This document shows positions 1-4,107 of a stretch of 5,113 nucleotides of DNA, piece after piece. The notes beneath the pieces are model-generated. The model was not told the origin of the DNA, did not search any database, and was given only the letters and a program-made list of their open reading frames with translations. The stretch comes from an uncultured Methylophaga sp. Its GTDB lineage: Bacteria > Pseudomonadota > Gammaproteobacteria > Nitrosococcales > Methylophagaceae. The stretch covers positions 1 to 5,113 of the forward strand of contig CANRLD010000134.1 of assembly GCA_947631375.1 (NCBI GenBank), given 5' to 3'. Every line of letters begins with the position of its first letter. Position 1 is the stretch's first letter. Made by a program: the position numbers and the translations under genes.

Positions 1-1
1 C

Positions 2-319
2 ATACTACAGGCGATGGGGGATTCGGCACAAGTTCAGCCTGTGTATCACTGGGAAGTTGATGATCTGGTTCACTTAAGCATCGCAGAAGCCACGGGTAAC
101 AGCATGATGTTGCGGCTTATCCGTGATCTGCGGATGCGGACACGTATGTTCGGCAAAGAACGTATTCCGAACCGCTTCGATCCGGGAAAGGCAGAGCATC
201 TGGCCATTATTGATGCCATTGAAAATGCAGATGCTGATTTGGCTGCGAAGTTGATGCGAGAGCACATCGAAGGAGCAAGATCAGCAATCGTTCAGTCGCT
301 AACGAGAGAGATATTATAA
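2..319 (+). CDS. GntR-family transcriptional regulator, C-terminal FCD domain (5' partial)
   Basis: This is the last 105 codons of a reading frame that is open through the left edge, so the N-terminal winged-helix DNA-binding domain is not in view. The visible part matches the all-helical FCD ligand-binding domain of FadR/VanR-type GntR regulators. It has an Asp-x3-His helix followed by an A-x-x-x-G-N turn (D20, H24, N33 of the visible fragment), then an EH...I..AI helix with H66, and finally an M-R-E-H helix with H88. These Asp/His residues are the usual metal or carboxylate ligands of FCD domains, which normally sense small organic acids. An ATG at 14 exists but lies inside the domain, so it is not the real start. 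The stop overlaps the next start by one base (TAATG), so the regulator is translationally coupled to the DapA-like gene and probably controls this cluster. The family call is secure; the effector is unknown. Confidence 0.88.
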   Translation: MLQAMGDSAQVQPVYHWEVDDLVHLSIAEATGNSMMLRLIRDLRMRTRMFGKERIPNRFDPGKAEHLAIIDAIENADADLAAKLMREHIEGARSAIVQSLTREIL

Positions 320-1248
320 TGGAATGCAGTTTGCTTGATGCCCGCGGTGTGAATGTGATTGCGGTAACGCCTTTTGATAGCAAAGGTGATTTAGATATAG
401 ATAGCACAGGACGCATGGTTGATTTCTATGCGGAAAAAGGCGCCGATAGTCTGACCATTCTTGGCATGATGGGAGAGGCTCCTAAACTAACTGTCAAAGA
501 ATCTATCCAATTTGCAAAAGAAGTTATTACTAAGGCAGGTGGTATGCCGGTGGTTGTTGGTGTTTCGGCTCCCGGTTTGGCAGCAATGAAAGAACTAACT
601 TCAGCGACGATGGATAGCGGTGCTGCAGGTGTTATGATTGCTCCTCCGCACAGTTTGCGCACTGATGATCAAATTGTTTCTTATTATCAGATGGTTGGTG
701 AGGAACTGGGAGCGAAGGTTCCTCTGGTAGTTCAGGACTTTCCATTGGTTACAGGCATTACAATGAGCAATGCTGTACTTGGCAGGATCATCGATACGGT
801 TAGCAATGTAGTTATGTTAAAGCATGAGGATTGGCCAGGCTTAGCGAAAATTTCGGCATTGCGTTCTGCTGAAAAAAATGGCCGCCGCCGCATCTCAATC
901 TTAACAGGTAATGGCGGTTTGTTTCTGCCCGAAGAAATAATGCGGGGTGCTGACGGCGCAATGACCGGTTTCGCTTACCCTGAAATGATGATTACTGTTT
1001 ATCGTTTGATGTGTGAAGGCAAAATTGAGCAGGCGCAGGATTGCTTTGATGCATATTTGCCTTATGCGCGATATGAGCAACAGCCTGGTTTCGGTTTGGC
1101 CGCGCGTAAATATGTTTTAGCAAAACGGGGGGCAATTCAATCCGATATGATTCGACGCCCAGGGCCAAAGCTTTCAGTTGATGATGTTGCCGATATCGAA
1201 AGACTTTTGGCACGTCAGGAAAAGCGCCTTAAGGAGCTTGCGCTATGA
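319..1248 (+). CDS. Dihydrodipicolinate synthase / N-acetylneuraminate lyase superfamily protein with altered active site
   Basis: A 309-residue protein, close to the ~290-310 residues typical of this Schiff-base class I aldolase/dehydratase TIM-barrel superfamily. The N-terminal G-V-x-V-I-A-V-T-P-F strand (10-19) and the G-x-x-G-E loop (49-53) fit the family. The Schiff-base lysine is clear at K168 in V-V-M-L-K-H-E-D. Other expected active-site residues are changed. The second-strand G-T-T-G-E is G-M-M-G-E (M50, M51). The Y-N-V-P-x-R-T-G motif is Q-D-F-P-L-V-T-G (139-146), so the proton-relay Tyr becomes Gln139 and the carboxylate-binding Arg becomes Val144. It is therefore unlikely to be a true lysine-biosynthesis DapA; a dehydratase, aldolase or lyase acting on a different 2-oxo acid is more plausible. 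The start at 319 has a purine-rich GAGAGAG at 304-310 and overlaps the regulator stop. The end overlaps the SDR start (ATGA). Superfamily is certain; reaction unknown. Confidence 0.9.
   Translation: MECSLLDARGVNVIAVTPFDSKGDLDIDSTGRMVDFYAEKGADSLTILGMMGEAPKLTVKESIQFAKEVITKAGGMPVVVGVSAPGLAAMKELTSATMDSGAAGVMIAPPHSLRTDDQIVSYYQMVGEELGAKVPLVVQDFPLVTGITMSNAVLGRIIDTVSNVVMLKHEDWPGLAKISALRSAEKNGRRRISILTGNGGLFLPEEIMRGADGAMTGFAYPEMMITVYRLMCEGKIEQAQDCFDAYLPYARYEQQPGFGLAARKYVLAKRGAIQSDMIRRPGPKLSVDDVADIERLLARQEKRLKELAL
1231..1236 (+). promoter_or_regulatory. Shine-Dalgarno for the SDR gene, inside the DapA-like coding end
   Basis: AAGGAG lies 8 bases before the ATG at 1245 and within the last codons of the upstream gene. 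Together with the ATGA stop/start overlap it fixes the SDR start and indicates translational coupling. Confidence 0.75.
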
Positions 1249-2030
1249 AGCTCGGTCTAGAAGGTAAAACTGTACTGGTTCTTGGTGCTAGTCGAGGACT
1301 GGGTAAAGCTATTGCTATCGCTTTCGCGCAGGAAGGTTGCCGTGTTTTTGCTGCAGCGCGTACGATAGAAAAAATTGATGAATGGAAGTTGGGGCTTCCG
1401 GTTGATGTTGCAGTAAGGGTTTCATCTCACAAGATTGATCTTACAGAGCAACAGACTATTGATGCGCTTGTTGATGAGCTGCTTGTTTTGGGCGGTGTTG
1501 ATATTCTCATAAATAACTGTGGCGGTCCAGCTCCGACCACGGCGATGGATGCAACAGCAGAGGCTTGGGAGCAAGCATTTGCTTCTATGGCATCATCGGT
1601 TTTTCATCTTACCGGAAAGCTGATCAGACCAATGATCAAGCGTGGTTTTGGCCGTATTATTACGATCGGATCTTCTGGTATTGAGCAGCCGATTGCAAAT
1701 CTTGCTCTTTCAAATGGCATACGGGCTGCAGTGGCCGGATGGTCTAAGAGCCTTGCCTCGGAAGTGGCCGGTAACGGAATTACAGTCAACATGTTACTTC
1801 CGGGGCGTATTGATACCGAAAGAGTGCGCAGTCTTGATACAGCACGTGCTGAGCGTGAAACTCGACAGATTGAGGACGTTCAAAGATCTTCTGCTGCGGA
1901 GATACCAGCTAAACGGTACGGTAATCCGGAAGAATTTGCAGCGGTTGCTGTGTTTTTGGCAAGCGAACCAGCCGCTTATGTGACGGGTTCAATGATCCGC
2001 GTTGATGGTGGTCTGATTAAATCTATTTAG
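1245..2030 (+). CDS. SDR-family oxidoreductase lacking the canonical YxxxK
   Basis: A 261-residue classical-length short-chain dehydrogenase/reductase, expected to be a cytoplasmic Rossmann-fold NAD(P)-dependent enzyme. The nucleotide-binding glycine motif is G-A-S-R-G-L-G (14-20). A-A-R-T (37-40) ends beta-2, an acidic D65 fits the adenine pocket, and N-N-C-G-G (90-94) replaces N-N-A-G. A serine pair, G-S-S-G (142-145), supplies the catalytic Ser position. The expected Y-x-x-x-K 13 residues later is S156-N-G-I-R160, so both the catalytic Tyr and Lys are substituted. The C-terminal P-G-R-I-D-T, R-Y-G-N-P-E-E and T-G-S-M-I-R-V-D-G-G segments are well kept, so this is not a decayed gene. From memory, a subgroup of BKR-like SDRs with a S-N-x-x-R helix instead of YxxxK is known, and its chemistry is poorly defined. 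A SDR in a coupled operon with a DapA-like enzyme suggests a step on the same small carbonyl or hydroxy acid. Gene symbol such as fabG is not justified. Confidence 0.9.
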   Translation: MKLGLEGKTVLVLGASRGLGKAIAIAFAQEGCRVFAAARTIEKIDEWKLGLPVDVAVRVSSHKIDLTEQQTIDALVDELLVLGGVDILINNCGGPAPTTAMDATAEAWEQAFASMASSVFHLTGKLIRPMIKRGFGRIITIGSSGIEQPIANLALSNGIRAAVAGWSKSLASEVAGNGITVNMLLPGRIDTERVRSLDTARAERETRQIEDVQRSSAAEIPAKRYGNPEEFAAVAVFLASEPAAYVTGSMIRVDGGLIKSI

Positions 2031-2033
2031 GGG
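2029..2033 (+). promoter_or_regulatory. Shine-Dalgarno deciding the amidotransferase start
   Basis: AGGGG overlaps the SDR stop codon and sits 8 bases before the ATG at 2042. A second in-frame ATG at 2048 would be 14 bases away, so 2042 is preferred. Confidence 0.6.
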
Positions 2034-2041
2034 CAAATAAA

Positions 2042-2746
2042 ATGACCATGAAAAGACTACTTTATCTTGGCAACGGTCGCCAGCATACCAGCGTTGCCAA
2101 ACTGGATGAACGTTTTGCAGGTTGGGGACTTGAAGTTGATAATTATTGGGCTCATGCCGGACAATTTCCTGAAAAGCTTACTGGCTATGATGGGATTTTT
2201 ATCTCTGGTAGCCCGCACGCCGCATATGAAGATATTCCGTTTATCAATCGTGAGCATGAGTTAATTCAGGAAGCGGCTGAGTTAGAGATACCGATGCTTG
2301 GTATTTGTTTTGGGAGCCAGATATTAGCCTCGGCATTATGTGGTCGTGATCAGGTGTTCCGGCGTAGCTTTTGTGAAATTGGGTATAAATGGTTGTCTGT
2401 CAAAGAAGCTGCAAAAACCGATAAAATTGCTAATGGTCTGGGGTCGAGCGTCTATATGTTTGTCTGGCATAATGATGAGGTGCGTGCTGATCATCCAGAT
2501 ATGACTATACTTGCAACTAGCGATCTCTGCCCTAATCAAATTTGGCGTTATAAGGATCAACCAGTCTGGGGGATCCAGGGGCATCCGGAAATAACACTTG
2601 AACAATCAAAAATTTGGTTTGAAGAAAATCGTACAACAATGGAGCGCGATGGCGCGGATATTGACGAGCTGAATGCATCGGCTGATGAGGCCACCGAAGC
2701 AAAAACAATGCTGACAAAATTTACTGAACTCATAGTGAAAGGCTGA
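2042..2746 (+). CDS. Class I glutamine amidotransferase-like protein (GATase1)
   Basis: A 234-residue stand-alone GATase1-fold protein. The nucleophile elbow is G-I-C-F-G-S-Q (87-93), with Cys89 as nucleophile. The catalytic His-x-Glu is in G-I-Q-G-H-P-E (177-183), giving His181 and Glu183, so the triad is complete. An F-I-S-G-S-P strand/loop (53-58) matches the conserved oxyanion-strand region, and W-H-N-D-E (142-146) resembles the segment before the His in GMP-synthase-type glutaminases. There is no synthetase domain and no partner synthase nearby, so it may be a gamma-glutamyl hydrolase or amidase, or a glutaminase subunit for an enzyme encoded elsewhere. The C-terminal ~35 residues are charged and helical (E/D/A-rich). 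It starts 11 bases after the SDR stop, consistent with one operon. Proximity to a polyamine-type binding protein hints at amide or glutamylated-amine catabolism, analogous to PuuD in the putrescine pathway, but this is inference only and the sequence is not PuuD-like in detail. Confidence 0.85.
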   Translation: MTMKRLLYLGNGRQHTSVAKLDERFAGWGLEVDNYWAHAGQFPEKLTGYDGIFISGSPHAAYEDIPFINREHELIQEAAELEIPMLGICFGSQILASALCGRDQVFRRSFCEIGYKWLSVKEAAKTDKIANGLGSSVYMFVWHNDEVRADHPDMTILATSDLCPNQIWRYKDQPVWGIQGHPEITLEQSKIWFEENRTTMERDGADIDELNASADEATEAKTMLTKFTELIVKG

Positions 2747-2751
2747 TTCAC

Positions 2752-2761
2752 GCAATATTGC
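2752..2761 (+). repeat. Short perfect palindrome in the gap before the binding-protein gene
   Basis: GCAATATTGC is a 10-bp perfect self-complementary sequence located just after the amidotransferase stop and 46 bases before the binding-protein start. Its CAATATT core recurs at 4062-4068 upstream of the M24 gene. It has no U-tract and is too short for a convincing terminator. It may be an operator half or a chance occurrence in AT-rich sequence. Confidence 0.35.
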
Positions 2762-2766
2762 TAACC

Positions 2767-2772
2767 TATAAA
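2767..2772 (+). promoter_or_regulatory. Possible -10 box of a weak internal promoter before the binding-protein gene
   Basis: TATAAA matches five of six bases of the sigma70 -10 consensus. A corresponding -35 is poor (CTGATT at 2743-2748, 18-base spacing). It would give a start near 2779 and a leader of about 30 bases. Read-through from upstream is equally likely, because no terminator is visible in the 61-base gap. Confidence 0.2.
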
Positions 2773-2794
2773 AATGGCGGACAAAATGAGCCGC

Positions 2795-2801
2795 AAGGGG
2801 A
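2795..2801 (+). promoter_or_regulatory. Strong Shine-Dalgarno of the binding-protein gene
   Basis: AAGGGGA ends 6 bases before the ATG at 2808. It is one of the strongest ribosome-binding sites in the window, consistent with the high expression normally needed for a periplasmic binding protein, and it supports the start that yields a full signal peptide. Confidence 0.65.
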
Positions 2802-2807
2802 ACGAAA

Positions 2808-3857
2808 ATGCGATCTAACTTACGTTATCTAAGCGCTGCTGTAGCGATGATTGCTGCAGTTACCGTCACTAATTCAAATGCTCTTGCTGAAGATATGGTT
2901 TTTGTGAGTTGGGGAGGAACCTATCAAACTGCAATCAAAGATGCATGGATTAAACCTTTCTCTGCTGAAACAAATATATCCGTTATTGAAGATACTGAGC
3001 CGGAAATTGCGAGAATTCGCGCAATGGTTGATACCAAAAGCGTTGAGTGGGACGTAGTTACTGGCGGTGGTTCCACACTCATGCAGGGGATAAAATACGA
3101 CCTCTTTGAAAAGATCACTCCTGAAATGGTTGATCAAAACGGTGTTATTGAAGAGGCACGCAGTGATTATGGAGTCCCTTCTGAGATTTTTTCAACCTTG
3201 ATCGGGTATTCCACGACGGATTTTCCAAATGGCGGTCCCAAAACTTTTGCTGATTTTTGGGACGTTGAGAAGTTTCCAGGTAAACGCGCATTACCTAATA
3301 AGCCCGCGACAGTTTTAGAGGCAGCATTGCTGGCCGACGGGGTTATGATTGGTGATGTTTACAAAACCCTCAGCACAGCTGATGGAATGCAACGTGCATT
3401 GGATAAAATCCGTGAATTGAAGCCACATGTATCTGTTTGGTGGTCAAGCGGTGCGCAGCCGGTTCAGGCTTTAGGCAGCGGTGAAGTATCGATGGCTCTG
3501 GGTTGGAACGGACGCTTTCAGGCAGGAATGGATGAAGGTCTGGATATTGCAATGACTTGGGATCAAACTGTTGCTCAGGTCGGCTATTTTATGATCGTCA
3601 AGGATGCACCAAACAAGGATGCAGCAGTCAAATTTCTCAACTATATGATAACACCGGAAGCTCAGGCACGTTTTAGCAACTATGTTTCATATGGCCCGGT
3701 GACACCAAAGTCTCTCGAAATGATTGATGCAGAGCGATTAACCCGATTGCCCTCGACATCTGAGCGGATTGCAAACTCACTGTTCCTTGACCTTGAATGG
3801 TGGGAAGATAATACCATTTCCGCAAGCGAGCAATACACCGCCATGATGCAAGAATAA
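2808..3857 (+). CDS. Periplasmic ABC transporter substrate-binding protein, PotD/polyamine-like class
   Basis: A 349-residue exported protein. Residues 1-27 form a Sec signal peptide: a short basic start (R2, R6), a hydrophobic core, and an A-L-A cleavage site before E28. There is no lipobox cysteine, so it should be soluble in the periplasm. The mature protein follows the PotD-like (type II periplasmic binding protein) pattern. F-V-S-W-G-G-T-Y-Q (32-40) is strand 1 with the ligand-contacting W-G-G. W-D-V-V (81-84) is the next core strand. F-A-D-F-W-D-V-E-K-F-P-G-K-R (147-160) is the class signature. G-W-N-G-R (232-236) lies in the hinge region and V-K-F-L-N-Y-M-I-T-P-E-A-Q (274-286) near Y-G-P-V (295-298) in the C-terminal lobe. 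Length is usual. The class binds spermidine/putrescine and other amines, opines, amino acid derivatives or carboxylates, so the ligand is not fixed. No permease or ATPase gene follows; the next 250 bases are non-coding. Confidence 0.92.
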   Translation: MRSNLRYLSAAVAMIAAVTVTNSNALAEDMVFVSWGGTYQTAIKDAWIKPFSAETNISVIEDTEPEIARIRAMVDTKSVEWDVVTGGGSTLMQGIKYDLFEKITPEMVDQNGVIEEARSDYGVPSEIFSTLIGYSTTDFPNGGPKTFADFWDVEKFPGKRALPNKPATVLEAALLADGVMIGDVYKTLSTADGMQRALDKIRELKPHVSVWWSSGAQPVQALGSGEVSMALGWNGRFQAGMDEGLDIAMTWDQTVAQVGYFMIVKDAPNKDAAVKFLNYMITPEAQARFSNYVSYGPVTPKSLEMIDAERLTRLPSTSERIANSLFLDLEWWEDNTISASEQYTAMMQE

Positions 3858-3873
3858 TCATCAAGCAGAAAGT

Positions 3874-3913
3874 TAGATTGCGGCCTTTTTAAACTTCAGC
3901 ATAGCCCAATCTA
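3874..3913 (+). terminator. Possible hairpin after the binding-protein gene
   Basis: TAGATTG (3874-3880) plus GGC (3882-3884) can pair with GCC (3904-3906) plus CAATCTA (3907-3913), giving a 10-bp stem with one bulged C and a 19-base loop. It begins 16 bases after the stop codon. There is no immediate T-run; a T-rich TTTTATT comes about 9 bases downstream. It could act as a 3' stabilising structure that limits read-through, or be chance. Confidence 0.25.
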
Positions 3914-3935
3914 TACGCGTTGTTTTATTGATGAG

Positions 3936-3956
3936 CATGATCGTTAAACGATCATG
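3936..3956. repeat. Perfect inverted repeat, candidate operator
   Basis: CATGATCGTT (3936-3945) is mirrored exactly by its reverse complement at 3947-3956 around a single A at 3946: ten paired bases per arm, with no mismatch. There is no following T-run and no room for a normal hairpin loop, so a dimeric DNA-binding protein site is more likely than a terminator. It lies about 94 bases upstream of the proposed -35 for the M24 gene. The upstream GntR regulator or another regulator at a locus beyond the window could be the binder; the sequence does not say which. Confidence 0.6.
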
Positions 3957-3994
3957 AATGATGAAATATGCCTGCAGTTCCGCGGGTCATGATG

Positions 3995-4023
3995 ATGCTG
4001 CGAGGTCACACATTAAGCAGCAT
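3995..4023. repeat. Looser inverted repeat with 15-base spacer
   Basis: ATGCTGC (3995-4001) and GCAGCAT (4017-4023) are exact reverse complements separated by 15 bases. It could form an RNA hairpin or be spaced binding half-sites. Seven base pairs with this spacing can occur by chance, so the call is weak. Confidence 0.25.
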
Positions 4024-4049
4024 ATATGGGTTTGTAACGTTGAGTGAGT

Positions 4050-4079
4050 TTGAAAACTTAACAATATTCCATGTCTAAT
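4050..4079 (+). promoter_or_regulatory. Candidate sigma70-type promoter for the M24 gene
   Basis: TTGAAA (4050-4055) matches five of six -35 bases and TCTAAT (4074-4079) matches five of six -10 bases, with an 18-base spacer. Transcription would begin near 4086, giving a leader of about 22 bases to the ATG at 4108. The CAATATT core found before the binding-protein gene lies inside the spacer. Confidence 0.42.
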
Positions 4080-4107
4080 TTCACCCTCCTATGTTTGGAT
4101 GATCACT

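Larger units (their letters stand above)
3858..4107. other. Intergenic regulatory region between the binding-protein and M24 genes
   Basis: This 250-base stretch carries no convincing gene on either strand. The longest small frame noticed on the plus strand (3958-4047, 29 codons) lacks a ribosome-binding site. The stretch contains a possible 3' hairpin (3874-3913), a perfect inverted repeat (3936-3956), a second looser dyad (3995-4023) and a promoter-like pair (4050-4079). It also contains a CCTCCT anti-Shine-Dalgarno-like string (4085-4090). The density of dyads suggests it separates two transcription units and holds an operator for the downstream gene. Confidence 0.6.

Noticed and set aside
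287..305. ATCGTT / AACGA mini-dyad before the DapA-like start, resembling part of the 3936-3956 palindrome
   Set aside because: Only five paired bases with an 8-base spacer, inside coding sequence. The similarity to the larger palindrome is too short to claim a second operator.
319..1248. Naming the gene dapA
   Set aside because: Key DapA residues (Tyr, Arg and Thr) are replaced, and the gene sits in a catabolic-looking cluster, so a lysine-biosynthesis role is not supported.
1642..1983. A 113-codon frame inside the SDR gene on the same strand
   Set aside because: It lies entirely within the well-supported SDR frame, has no motif or ribosome site, and is a shadow frame.
2774..2818. A 14-codon upstream frame (ATG at 2774) overlapping the binding-protein start out of frame
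   Set aside because: No ribosome-binding site precedes it, and it merely covers the Shine-Dalgarno region of the real gene. It would need conservation to be taken as a regulatory leader peptide.
3958..4047. A 29-codon plus-strand frame in the intergenic gap
   Set aside because: There is no Shine-Dalgarno, no recognisable motif, and it overlaps the dyads that explain this region better.
4058..4090. Minus-strand AGGAGGGTGA followed by ATG GAA TAT TGT TAA
   Set aside because: The frame is only four codons, and the spacing to the ATG is long (about 12 bases). It is most likely a chance purine run.
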